Source: an uncultured Clostridium sp. (GTDB lineage: Bacteria; Bacillota; Clostridia; TANB77; CAG-508). Taken from it: a stretch of 23,161 nucleotides of DNA. Made by a program: the position numbers and the translations under genes. Of this stretch, positions 1 to 6,889 are shown piece after piece (positions within the stretch are counted from its first letter, which is position 1; each line of letters opens with the position of its first letter). The DNA is taken from the NCBI GenBank assembly GCA_900557045.1, contig USQY01000023.1:1-23161 (forward strand). Reading direction: 5' to 3'. Below the pieces are notes generated by a model. The model had not been told where the DNA came from and did no database searches. It was given only the letters and a program-made list of their open reading frames with translations.

Positions 1-93
1 AAATAAATCTAAATCTTCTTCTTCCATATTTTTTTGAATTTCTATACTATATAACAATTTGAAAGTTATCTCTCTTATTGTAGATTTATTCAT
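1..93 (-). CDS. nusB: Transcription antitermination factor NusB, N-terminal fragment (cut by window edge)
   Basis: Only the first 31 codons are inside the window. They begin MNKSTIREITFKLLYSIEIQ, which fits the start of NusB, where an Arg-Glu/Ala-rich helix is followed by a Leu-Leu-(Tyr/Phe)-x-(Ile/Met)-(Glu/Asp) segment. NusB pairs with NusE (ribosomal protein S10) on boxA RNA in rRNA antitermination complexes. An AGAAAGGT ribosome site lies 7 nt before the ATG. In many Clostridia nusB follows asp23, amaP and a DUF2273 gene, exactly as here, and this context supports the call more than the short sequence does. The rest of the gene lies outside the window, so completeness cannot be judged. 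Confidence 0.8.
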   Translation of the reverse strand, partial: MNKSTIREITFKLLYSIEIQKNMEEEDLDLF

Positions 94-135
94 ATTTTTC
101 ACCTTTCTTGTTTTTATAACATATATTTTTTATTA

Positions 136-339
136 TTATAATTTATCTATAAAATTTTTTGTTTTTTCTTTTACTTCTTCTTTATTATATTGAATATATC
201 TTCCAATATATGCACCTACTATAACTGCAATAATGCCTAAAACAAGTCTATATAAACCTGTACATGCTAGAATTAACCCTATTATTATTCCTATTATTGC
301 TCCAATATTTCTTGAAAAGAAATTGCCATAATCATTCAT
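136..339 (-). CDS. DUF2273 small integral membrane protein
   Basis: A 67-residue protein with two closely spaced hydrophobic helices (about residues 12-30 and 33-48), rich in Gly, Ile and Leu, then a Lys/Glu-rich tail. The pattern IGAIIGIIIGLILA followed by a second Gly-rich helix and an Arg-Tyr-Ile-Gln edge is typical of DUF2273 proteins, which are encoded between amaP and nusB in many Firmicutes. An AGGAGG site overlaps the end of amaP upstream, so the two genes are probably translated from one message. Biochemical function is unknown. A role with AmaP and Asp23 at the membrane is inferred from conserved neighbourhood only. Confidence 0.8.
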   Translation of the reverse strand: MNDYGNFFSRNIGAIIGIIIGLILACTGLYRLVLGIIAVIVGAYIGRYIQYNKEEVKEKTKNFIDKL

Positions 340-353
340 AACTTCTTAACCTC

Positions 354-971
354 CTATTTAACAATATTAGTTTCAGTTTTATTTTCTTTAGTTTTATTTT
401 GATTAACCTGAACATTGTTTATTTTAATTTTTGTTTGATTTTCAATATTTTTAATATTTATATTAATTTGATTTACATCTAAATCTGTACTTCTTTTAAC
501 TGTTTCTTTTATTTTATTTTGAATATTAGCTGATAATTCTTTAATAATTGCTTCTTCTTTTACTAATAAACTAACAAAAACTGTAATATTATTATCAGCA
601 TCTAAATGTACCTTTGTTTGAACATCAACAGCATCTGTAAAACTTTTAACAACACTGTTTACTAAATTTTCTATTGTATCTCTTGAAATTAATAATCTTC
701 CATCTTTATTTTCTAACAAAACTCCAGTTTTAATTTCTTGTTTTTTCTTGATTTTTGAAGGAAAAAATAAAGATTTTATTGCTAATAAAATTGAAACTAT
801 TGCAAAACCTAATATAACTCTAGTAACAGTTTGATTTTCTATTACATCTTCCAAAAAATTAAATATAGTTTTTAATTCCATAATATTAAAAATTAGTAAA
901 CAACTTATTATAGATACAAATAACATTATTATTGAAAATAAAATTAAAGCGATTCTTTCTAAAATTTTCAT
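354..971 (-). CDS. amaP: Alkaline shock response membrane anchor protein AmaP
   Basis: A 205-residue protein with two N-terminal membrane helices (about 8-30 and 50-70), a basic KIKKK segment, and a C-terminal soluble domain (about 80-180) resembling Asp23 itself: alternating beta strands with an ETVKRSTDLDVNQININI pattern. In Staphylococcus aureus AmaP tethers the abundant Asp23 protein to the cell membrane. The neighbouring asp23 and DUF2273 genes support the same role here. The last 25 residues are Asn/Lys/Thr-rich and look disordered. A strong hairpin lies between asp23 and this gene, so its expression probably depends on read-through from asp23 or on a separate promoter. The name is given by domain layout and context, and sequence conservation in this family is low. 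Confidence 0.8.
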   Translation of the reverse strand: MKILERIALILFSIIMLFVSIISCLLIFNIMELKTIFNFLEDVIENQTVTRVILGFAIVSILLAIKSLFFPSKIKKKQEIKTGVLLENKDGRLLISRDTIENLVNSVVKSFTDAVDVQTKVHLDADNNITVFVSLLVKEEAIIKELSANIQNKIKETVKRSTDLDVNQININIKNIENQTKIKINNVQVNQNKTKENKTETNIVK

Positions 972-997
972 ATGTATATTACCCCCATTTCTAAAAT

Positions 998-1032
998 AAA
1001 AGCACGGTTATATTGAACTTTCCCGTGCTTTA
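998..1032 (-). terminator. Intrinsic terminator or attenuator between asp23 and amaP
   Basis: A 9-bp perfect stem (AAAGCACGG at 999-1007 pairing with CCGTGCTTT at 1023-1031) with a 15-nt loop. On the minus strand the stem is followed by TTTTATTTT. It is the most GC-rich short stretch in this area. It lies 53 nt after the asp23 stop codon and 28 nt before the amaP start, so it should end much of the asp23 transcript and lower expression of the anchor relative to Asp23. Confidence 0.75.
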
Positions 1033-1084
1033 CTTGAAATTAAAGCATATATATTTTTATATTGCTTAATTTAATTTTTAGTTT

Positions 1085-1537
1085 TTATTGTTCAATATTT
1101 TTTAGTTCTTCATTATTATTGTTGTTAATGTTTACACCTTGTACATGAACATTTACTTCAATTACTTTTAATCCAGTCATAGTTTCAACAGCTTTTTTAA
1201 CTTTAGTTTGAATTTCATAAGCTACATCTGGAATTCTTGTCCCATACTCTACAATAATATTAACATCTATTTTGGTTTCTTTTTCTCCTACATCAACTTT
1301 AATACCTTTTGCTAGATTTTTCTTACCACTTAAAACCTCTGTAATTCCTCCTGCAAACCCTCCTGCCATATTAGCAACTCCAGGTATTTCAGAAACTGCA
1401 ACACCTGCTATTACAGCAACTACATCATCTGCAATTTTTATTGTATTATTTCCTAGAGTTATTTCATCTGCTGTAACTTGTGAATTATTAGTAGTATTAT
1501 CTGCTAAATCAGAAACAACATTATTATTTTCTTCCAT
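1085..1537 (-). CDS. Asp23/Gls24 family envelope stress protein
   Basis: A 150-residue protein with an Asn/Thr-rich N-terminal tail (1-30), a central Asp23/Gls24 domain (about 30-135) and an Asn-rich tail. Diagnostic parts are the IADDVVAVIAGVAVSEIPGV segment, the GGFAGGITEVLSGKKNLAKGI loop and the V(D/N)VGEKETKIDVNIIVEYGTRIPDVA strand-turn region. The family forms membrane-associated assemblies linked to cell-envelope and alkaline stress. AmaP, encoded immediately downstream, would be its membrane anchor. The start is supported by an AGGAGG site 7 nt upstream. It has its own predicted promoter (TTGTAA-17-TATACT), so it probably forms the first gene of the asp23-amaP-DUF2273-nusB unit. Confidence 0.9.
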   Translation of the reverse strand: MEENNNVVSDLADNTTNNSQVTADEITLGNNTIKIADDVVAVIAGVAVSEIPGVANMAGGFAGGITEVLSGKKNLAKGIKVDVGEKETKIDVNIIVEYGTRIPDVAYEIQTKVKKAVETMTGLKVIEVNVHVQGVNINNNNNEELKNIEQ

Positions 1538-1585
1538 ATAAATTACCTCCTAAATATGAAGTTTATTGTCTTTTTAACTTATATA

Positions 1586-1614
1586 AGTATATCAATTTTT
1601 CAAAATTTTTACAA
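1586..1614 (-). promoter_or_regulatory. Predicted sigma-A-type promoter for asp23
   Basis: On the minus strand TTGTAA (1609-1614) is separated by 17 nt from TATACT (1586-1591), with an extended -10 TGA directly before it. It lies about 50 nt before the asp23 start codon. No hairpin separates it from the upstream DUF5305 gene, so both read-through and this promoter are possible. Confidence 0.6.
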
Positions 1615-1633
1615 CCTTTTTATATAAATTTTT

Positions 1634-2710
1634 CTACTTTCCAATTACATACCTATAAGCCATATTATCACATATTATTATAAATTCACCTTGCTCACCT
1701 TCAATTGTTTCATAAAATAGAATAGGCATTCTTATTTCTTCTTCAATATCTAATAGTTGGTCAAAATTTTTAACTTCAATTACATTTAAATTATCAATTT
1801 CTACAGGACTTACAATTTCTGCTACTATATCACCATAATTTTTTAAAATTCTATTTAAAGCAATAGCATAATCCGTTTTTTTGCTAAATTTAATAGATTT
1901 TCTAATCGAATCTAGCATAATCATTATAGCACTAATAACTAATGTACAGCCTATTGTAAACGCTAGTTTATTCACTTTTTTATTAGTTTGTGTAGTTTCT
2001 AATACAGATTTTGAATCAGCATTTTCAAATTGTTTTTCTATTTTAAACACATCTTGAGCTAAATCCATTTTCACATTCATAATAGAAGTTTCAACTATGT
2101 TATTATCTACCCCTGGTATCTCTGAATCACTTTTTACTATTAGTTTTATCTGCAAATCTGCTACTATAGGTAACCTTAACTTTTGTTTAAATTCTTTTAC
2201 TTGATTATTATATGTTGCAAAATCCAAATCAAAGTTTTCCTTAATTATAAAATTTGAACTTTCAACTTCAATTTCTTTAGGTTCTACTATAAGATACTGT
2301 TTAGACCATATTGTTTCATCTGTATTTCCATCTGTATTTCCATCTGTATTAACATCGGTACTAGAATATTTTGCAGTAGTTACTGCAACAATTTGATATG
2401 AGTATTTAGTTTTTGCCTTTTTATTTCCTGATAAAGAATATGTAAAGTCCATATTTATTTTATCCACCAAACTTGACACATATGTTTTATCCATTTCTAA
2501 AATAGATTTTTCAAAATAATTATTTTCTACCAAATTAACTTTGTAAGTTACATTTCTATTTATATTATATGAATATAACATATTTTGTCCCCCTAGTTGT
2601 ACTGTAAAAGATTTAACTATTATTATTATTCCTAAGAATAATAATAATGTACTTATACAAATATTTCTTATTATGTTCTTAGTTCTATTTTTATTTACTT
2701 CATTTCTCAT
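1634..2710 (-). CDS. DUF5305 family membrane protein
   Basis: A 358-residue protein: basic N-terminus, membrane helix (about 15-37), a large extracellular region, a second membrane helix (about 250-270) and a cytoplasmic tail of about 90 residues. The ectodomain pattern (Tyr-Lys-Val-Asn-Leu-x-x-Asn-x-Tyr-Phe near 60, then MDKTYVSSLVDKINMDFTYS and later KYSYQIVAVTTAKY with IWSKQYL) matches DUF5305, a family usually encoded beside SipW-like signal peptidases. It follows the signal peptidase gene with a 19-nt gap and has a GAGGTG ribosome site. A 12-bp unit repeated about three times (2317-2350) encodes a slippage-prone Thr-Asp-Gly-Asn tract near residue 123. Function is unknown. A part in surface-protein export or assembly is inferred from its neighbours. 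Confidence 0.72.
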   Translation of the reverse strand: MRNEVNKNRTKNIIRNICISTLLLFLGIIIIVKSFTVQLGGQNMLYSYNINRNVTYKVNLVENNYFEKSILEMDKTYVSSLVDKINMDFTYSLSGNKKAKTKYSYQIVAVTTAKYSSTDVNTDGNTDGNTDETIWSKQYLIVEPKEIEVESSNFIIKENFDLDFATYNNQVKEFKQKLRLPIVADLQIKLIVKSDSEIPGVDNNIVETSIMNVKMDLAQDVFKIEKQFENADSKSVLETTQTNKKVNKLAFTIGCTLVISAIMIMLDSIRKSIKFSKKTDYAIALNRILKNYGDIVAEIVSPVEIDNLNVIEVKNFDQLLDIEEEIRMPILFYETIEGEQGEFIIICDNMAYRYVIGK

Positions 2711-2729
2711 TTTTTCACCTCTTCATTTG

Positions 2730-3911
2730 TTAAATTGATATAAATGATTTTTTACCTAATATTTTTTCACTAAACCACACAGATGGATATCCTATATATG
2801 GTATATACACTTTAACATATCCTATTACTTGTTCAGGCTCAACCCAATTTCCATCTGGAGCATTATTATTATCTCCTTGCGTTTGAAATATAATTTCTTC
2901 ATATTCATTTTCTTTTATATCAATTATCCTATGTATAACTTCTCCATTTTTGGACTTATAATGCAATATATCACCAACTTGCAATTTTCTCAAATCCTTT
3001 TTTTTAATATTTACAGAAATAACTACCGCCCCTCTACTAAATGTTGGAACCATACTATAAGACATAATTGCAACCGGTTTTGCTGGTAAAAATCCTGCAA
3101 TAAAAAACACTACAAATAATAGCAAAATTAATTCTGGTATACTCTTCATAGGACTAATCTTCTTTTTTTGTTTTCTTGTTAATCTATTAGTTTTTATTGT
3201 ATGTTCATAATTATTATATAAGAATAGTATTAAAGATATTAAAACATCAAATACAGATGTTAAAAGCCAATCTAAATTTGGAAATATTGGCAATAGCACT
3301 TGTAGCAATGCTACTGGTATTGAATATGCATATACCAATAAAGTTCCTCCTGAAATTGCTAAATAACTGCACACACATCCTTTTGCAATTTCTGGTATTA
3401 TTATGGATGATATGTATTCAAATATTTTTTCACCTGAAGAAAAAACTTTTATTCCTTCAGTATAATCCAATCTTATTAATACAAATATAATTGTAAAAAT
3501 AACATAATTTATTTTTTTTCTTTCGTTATTTATAACTTTTGTTCTTACATAATCCTGTAAAGCAATTGCTCCTACTACATAAAATAAATTTTTTATAATC
3601 ACAAAAAAATTTCTAGAATATGGACTTTTTTTGTATCCAAATATCAAACCTAATAAGAAGTATAATATGTAATATATTATAACTATTATTAAAGTTGTTT
3701 TTATTTTTTCCTTTTTACCTTTAAACCTTGTGTGATCATTTTCTATTGGCATTGCAACTATTGCTAATGCTATCCATACTATAACATTTGCTATTCTTGC
3801 AGATTCTTGAAAAAAATTTGGTATTACAAAAACAGTTATAGTTAAACATCCTATTAAAATTATAAGCAATACTGCTATATATAATATTACAACTCTTTTT
3901 TCTTTGTTCAC
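2730..3911 (-). CDS. Polytopic SipW-type (S26B) signal peptidase
   Basis: The C-terminal third is a signal peptidase I domain of the archaeal/ER/SipW type: MSYSMVPTF carries the catalytic Ser (about residue 286 from the GTG start), VGDIL is box C, EVIHRI places His where Lys sits in ordinary bacterial enzymes, and QGDNNNAPD is box E. It should cleave signal peptides of the two upstream-encoded proteins at the outer membrane face. The N-terminal 280 residues contain about eight to nine predicted membrane helices, far more than the one or two of Bacillus SipW. No ATG is available. GTG at 3911 gives a natural N-terminus, MNKEKRVVIL, and TTG at 3923 is the alternative but lies only 1-2 nt after the AAGGAG ribosome site. 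The gene follows the CBM-fold gene by 23-35 nt. Confidence 0.85.
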   Translation of the reverse strand: MNKEKRVVILYIAVLLIILIGCLTITVFVIPNFFQESARIANVIVWIALAIVAMPIENDHTRFKGKKEKIKTTLIIVIIYYILYFLLGLIFGYKKSPYSRNFFVIIKNLFYVVGAIALQDYVRTKVINNERKKINYVIFTIIFVLIRLDYTEGIKVFSSGEKIFEYISSIIIPEIAKGCVCSYLAISGGTLLVYAYSIPVALLQVLLPIFPNLDWLLTSVFDVLISLILFLYNNYEHTIKTNRLTRKQKKKISPMKSIPELILLLFVVFFIAGFLPAKPVAIMSYSMVPTFSRGAVVISVNIKKKDLRKLQVGDILHYKSKNGEVIHRIIDIKENEYEEIIFQTQGDNNNAPDGNWVEPEQVIGYVKVYIPYIGYPSVWFSEKILGKKSFISI

Positions 3912-3946
3912 TTCTATATACAAACTCCTTTTTTGTATCTAACAAA

Positions 3947-4459
3947 TTATTCATTTGTTGCAAGCAATCCATTCAAAGTTAAATTTTCTATATAGAAATC
4001 TTTATTATCATCAAATGCTAATTGAAAATCTAAATCTAAGGTTGAACCTTTTGCAACATACCCATTCCAGTTTTGTGATACCAATGTTAAACGTCCATTT
4101 TTATAAGTTGTTAATGACGCTCCCCATACGTTGGTTCTCTCTTCACTAAAAGAATTTGGTATATCAAAACTTATAACCCATTGGTCAATATCTTTGTCCA
4201 TGTTAACTATACTCAATTTTATATTATACATTACATATGTTGTTCCACCTTGTTGCCAATTTCTATCTATACTCCAAGTATAAGTACTATTTCCTTTTTC
4301 ATACTCACTTGATTTTTGTGGAATCATAGTTGACTTTCCAAAAATGTTTAAACTTTGCTTTAAATAAGAATATCCAATACTTATTATTAAATATAATATT
4401 GTTATAAGTATTAATGCTACTGTTTTCATACTTATTTTTTTAATTTTCTTTCTACTCAT
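3947..4459 (-). CDS. Secreted or membrane-anchored protein with cellulose-binding (CBM2-like) fold
   Basis: 170 residues: basic N-terminus, one hydrophobic helix (about 12-32), then YSYLKQSLNIFGKST, which resembles the signal-peptide region of SipW substrates (Gly-Tyr-x-x-Leu-x-x-x-Leu-x-Ile-x-Gly). The remainder (about 50-165) is beta-rich with WVISFDIPNSFS, NVWGAS, LVSQNWNGYVAKGSTL and LDFQLAF, the pattern of type-2 cellulose-binding modules, where Trp residues contact polysaccharide. It may bind a glycan or act as a structural surface subunit, and the sequence does not say which. AAGGAG lies 5 nt before the ATG. The downstream signal peptidase starts just after its stop codon, so the two are cotranscribed. 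A strong hairpin separates it from the upstream TasA-like gene. Confidence 0.7.
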   Translation of the reverse strand: MSRKKIKKISMKTVALILITILYLIISIGYSYLKQSLNIFGKSTMIPQKSSEYEKGNSTYTWSIDRNWQQGGTTYVMYNIKLSIVNMDKDIDQWVISFDIPNSFSEERTNVWGASLTTYKNGRLTLVSQNWNGYVAKGSTLDLDFQLAFDDNKDFYIENLTLNGLLATNE

Positions 4460-4486
4460 AGGAACTCCTTAAGAATTTTATATATG

Positions 4487-4532
4487 AAATAAAAGTACTA
4501 TTTAATTTTTCTTACAAATAGTACTTTTATTT
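4487..4532 (-). terminator. Intrinsic terminator after the TasA-like gene
   Basis: A perfect 17-bp inverted repeat (4487-4503 with 4516-4532) and a 12-nt loop begins 3 nt after the TasA-like stop codon. The left flank on the minus strand is T-rich. It should make the TasA-like message largely monocistronic and let only part of transcription continue into the CBM-fold and peptidase genes. This is the stoichiometry expected for an abundant structural protein and its processing enzyme. Confidence 0.75.
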
Positions 4533-4535
4533 ATA

Positions 4536-5048
4536 TTACTCCGCTTGTTCATAATTTAATGTAATTGTTGCAGTCTTTGTTTTTGTTTCTGGTATTGTTT
4601 CTGAACTCGCATCCCAAGAAACTGTTACTATATAAGTTTTTGTTTCACCAGATTTTAGTATGTCATCTGTTTGAGCATCTATTTTGTAAGTTATTTCTGT
4701 TGGTACTGTAGCATTTACTGACTCTATTCCATCTACGCTTGTTATTTTTGCATCTATACTACCTTGGTTTGCAACTGTTACTAGATATTGTGCTGATGCA
4801 CCTGGATACAATAAATTAACATCAAAAGTAGCTGTTGTAGCTGTATATGATGGCATTGTTTTGCTTTCTGCACCTATTAAAGTACCTTCTTTTATGTCAG
4901 TAAATAATATTTTCCATTCTGTAGTTATACTAGCTGTACCATTAATAACCAGTGCTTGTGATAAAGCAGCATATCCTACCGCCATTCCAACTATAACCAA
5001 TAATAAAATAAGTAATATAATATTTTTATTGCTTTTCCTTATACTCAT
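4536..5048 (-). CDS. TasA/CalY (camelysin)-like SipW-dependent surface protein
   Basis: 170 residues from the preferred start. The N-terminus has Lys/Arg, a hydrophobic core (ILLILLLVIVGMAVGYAAL), then SQALVINGTASI, the characteristic SipW-type signal peptide and cleavage zone. The mature part is a beta-rich domain: TTEWKILFTDI, the PG-containing turn LLYPGASAQYLVTVANQG, KSGETKTYIVTVSWDA and a final ATITLNY strand. This is the layout of TasA/camelysin proteins, which form extracellular fibres in Bacillus biofilms. An upstream ATG at 5057 is directly adjacent to AAGGAGG, whereas ATG 5048 is 9 nt from it, so 5048 is preferred. The SipW-type peptidase encoded two genes downstream is its likely processing enzyme. 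Fibre formation is inferred. Confidence 0.8.
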   Translation of the reverse strand: MSIRKSNKNIILLILLLVIVGMAVGYAALSQALVINGTASITTEWKILFTDIKEGTLIGAESKTMPSYTATTATFDVNLLYPGASAQYLVTVANQGSIDAKITSVDGIESVNATVPTEITYKIDAQTDDILKSGETKTYIVTVSWDASSETIPETKTKTATITLNYEQAE

Positions 5049-5081
5049 AACATTCATCCTCCTTAAGGCTTTTTCATTATT

Positions 5082-5109
5082 ATTTTATCATACTAGAAAA
5101 AAATAACAA
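5082..5109 (-). promoter_or_regulatory. Predicted promoter for the TasA-like gene
   Basis: On the minus strand TTGTTA (5104-5109) is followed after 16 nt by TAAAAT (5082-5087), preceded by TGA as an extended -10. The expected start near 5075 leaves a short leader before AAGGAGG. The region directly upstream is filled by the phased TGTAA/TTACA boxes, one end of which overlaps the -35. Confidence 0.6.
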
Positions 5110-5203
5110 TAGTTTGTAAAAAATGTAATATATTTGTAATTTTTCTGTAATATTTATGAAACATTTACAAAATTTACAAATTACACATTTTTTTAACTAT
5201 TGT
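5106..5203. repeat. Roughly 98-bp imperfect dyad with phased TGTAA boxes upstream of the TasA-like gene
   Basis: The outer arms ACAATAGTT (5106-5114) and AACTATTGT (5195-5203) are perfect inverted repeats. Between them TGTAA occurs at 5115, 5124, 5135 and 5146 (steps of 9, 11 and 11 nt), and the inverse TTACA at 5165, 5174 and 5181. It fills the gap between the fmt stop codon and the -35. It could be a multi-site operator or, at the RNA level, a weak terminator for fmt. No regulator is identified. Confidence 0.55.
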
Positions 5204-5213
5204 CTACATCAAT

Positions 5214-6200
5214 TTACTCAAATACACTACATGCATATAACTTGTTTCCTCTTAAGAAATCCTGTGTTTGCATTTTTTTAGCATTTTCTCCTTGTATTTC
5301 TGTTACTTTAATGTTTCCCTTTATAGTTTTTATATAGAGACCTACCTTATCCTCCGAAAATAATATAGTGCCAGGATATAACTCATCAAATTTTTCCTTA
5401 TACTCACATAAATCAGGAAACTTTTCAAATAATTCTTTATCAGATATGCATTCAACTCTCCAAAATTTTATTTTTTTACCTTCTAAAAATGTATAAGCTC
5501 CCATGATTGGATTTAATCCTCTAACTAAATTTTTTATTTCCTCTGCAGTTTTATTTTCCCAATCTATTTTAGACATTTCCTTATTAAGCATTGGTGCAAC
5601 AGTAAAGTCATTTCCTTGTTTTTCTCTTGGTGCTGTACCATCTTCTATCTCTTTTAATGTTTCAACTAAAAGCTTACCTCCTATTTTAGAAAGTCTTTCC
5701 CACAATTCACCTGTTGTTTCATTTTCTCCTATTTCAACTTTTTCTTTTAAAATCATATCACCAGTATCCATTCCTTCATTCATATACATTGTAGTAATTC
5801 CTGTAGTTTTGTCCCCATTCAAAACTGCCCATTGAATTGGAGCAGCACCTCTATATTTTGGCAATAATGAACCATGAACATTTATGCAACCAAATTTTGG
5901 AATATCTAAAATTTCTTTAGGTAGTATCTTTCCATATGCTACAACACAAATTACATCTGGGTTCAATTCTTTTATTTTATTTATGAATTCTATATTTTTT
6001 CTAACTTTTTCTGGTTGATAAATTGGTATATTTTTTTCAAGTGCAAACTCTTTAACAGGAGAAGGAATCATCTTCATACCTCTCCCTTTTGGTTTATCAA
6101 CATTAGTAACAACACCTAAAATATTATATCCACTATTATATACTTGTTCTAAAGATTCTTTTGCAAAATCTGGTGTTCCCATGAATAATACATTAAACAT
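5214..6200 (-). CDS. fmt: Methionyl-tRNA formyltransferase
   Basis: 328 residues, normal for Fmt. It transfers a formyl group from 10-formyl-tetrahydrofolate to the amino group of Met on initiator tRNA, in the cytoplasm. The N-terminal formyltransferase domain (about 1-205) begins VLFMGTPDFA and carries INVHGSLLPKYRGAAPIQWA with catalytic Asn107 and His109, plus GMDTGDM with catalytic Asp145. The C-terminal tRNA-binding OB-like domain follows (about 206-310, including AEEIKNLVRGLNPIMGAYT). The ribosome site is AGAGGAGG. It follows def, the enzyme that later removes the formyl group, in the usual def-fmt pair. The gap to def (186 nt) is wider than usual and holds a hairpin. No missing residues were noticed. 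Confidence 0.97.
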   Translation of the reverse strand: MFNVLFMGTPDFAKESLEQVYNSGYNILGVVTNVDKPKGRGMKMIPSPVKEFALEKNIPIYQPEKVRKNIEFINKIKELNPDVICVVAYGKILPKEILDIPKFGCINVHGSLLPKYRGAAPIQWAVLNGDKTTGITTMYMNEGMDTGDMILKEKVEIGENETTGELWERLSKIGGKLLVETLKEIEDGTAPREKQGNDFTVAPMLNKEMSKIDWENKTAEEIKNLVRGLNPIMGAYTFLEGKKIKFWRVECISDKELFEKFPDLCEYKEKFDELYPGTILFSEDKVGLYIKTIKGNIKVTEIQGENAKKMQTQDFLRGNKLYACSVFE

Positions 6201-6227
6201 TTTAATTCCTCCTCTTTAATAAGAAAT

Positions 6228-6258
6228 GGAGAAAATTCTTGGAATTTAAATTTTCTCC
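6228..6258 (-). terminator. Hairpin between def and fmt (possible attenuator)
   Basis: GGAGAAAATT (6228-6237) pairs perfectly with AATTTTCTCC (6249-6258) around an 11-nt loop, about 28 nt before the fmt start codon. On the minus strand it is followed by ATTTCTTATT rather than a clean T run, so termination would be weak. The rest of the 6259-6386 spacer is AT-rich with no other structure recognised. Confidence 0.4.
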
Positions 6259-6386
6259 TTATGTCTTTGTTTCATATATTCTCTATTTTATATTAATATT
6301 TTTATTTATATTTTCTACATTTATATATTTTTTATATTATACATATATTTCTTATATATTTAAAACTTTATTTTTTAATTTATCTT

Positions 6387-6857
6387 CTATTCTTTAACAG
6401 TTTCTAATGTTCCAGGAATAATTTTGTCCACAAATAAAATTCCTTCTAAATGATCAACTTCATGTGAAATTGCTTGTGCTAATAATTCTTTTGCCTTAAT
6501 TTTTATTTCTTTCCCATCTTCATCAAGGGCTTTTACAGTTACTTCTGCTGGTCTTATTATTTTAGCAAATTGATTTGGAAAACTTAAACATCCTTCTTCA
6601 ACCTCTTGTTCTCCTTTTTCTTTTATAATTTCAGGATTTATTAGAACAATAGGTCCATTGTTATCATACAAATCAATTACTACAACTCTTTTTAAAATTC
6701 CAACTTGTGGTGCAGCTAAACCTACACCATTATTTTTATACATAGTTTCAAGCATATCTTTTACTAATTCTTTTATTTTTTCATCCACTTTTTCCACTTC
6801 TCTAGACTTTTTCCTTAGAATTTCATCTCCATTTTTTCTTATATTTCTTATTGCCAT
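6387..6857 (-). CDS. def: Peptide deformylase
   Basis: 156 residues, typical for a bacterial deformylase. It is a metal-dependent hydrolase that removes the N-formyl group from new proteins as they leave the ribosome. All three signature motifs are present: GVGLAAPQVG (residues 44-53), EEGCLSFP with metal ligand Cys90, and QAISHEVDHLEG with His132 and His136 as ligands and Glu133 as the catalytic base. It starts 32 nt after the end of the priA reading frame, with a GGTG-type ribosome site. The priA-def-fmt order is the usual one in Firmicutes. Confidence 0.97.
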   Translation of the reverse strand: MAIRNIRKNGDEILRKKSREVEKVDEKIKELVKDMLETMYKNNGVGLAAPQVGILKRVVVIDLYDNNGPIVLINPEIIKEKGEQEVEEGCLSFPNQFAKIIRPAEVTVKALDEDGKEIKIKAKELLAQAISHEVDHLEGILFVDKIIPGTLETVKE

Positions 6858-6889
6858 TTTTTCACCATTCTTTCCTTTTTGAAAATTTT

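Noticed and set aside
1272..1541. Plus-strand open frame opposite asp23
   Set aside because: It is the mirror of a conserved family gene with no start signal of its own.
3736..3972. Open frame on the minus strand starting upstream of the signal peptidase gene
   Set aside because: It overlaps the peptidase gene in another frame, is rich in Asn/Cys/Tyr runs and has no ribosome site or recognisable domain.
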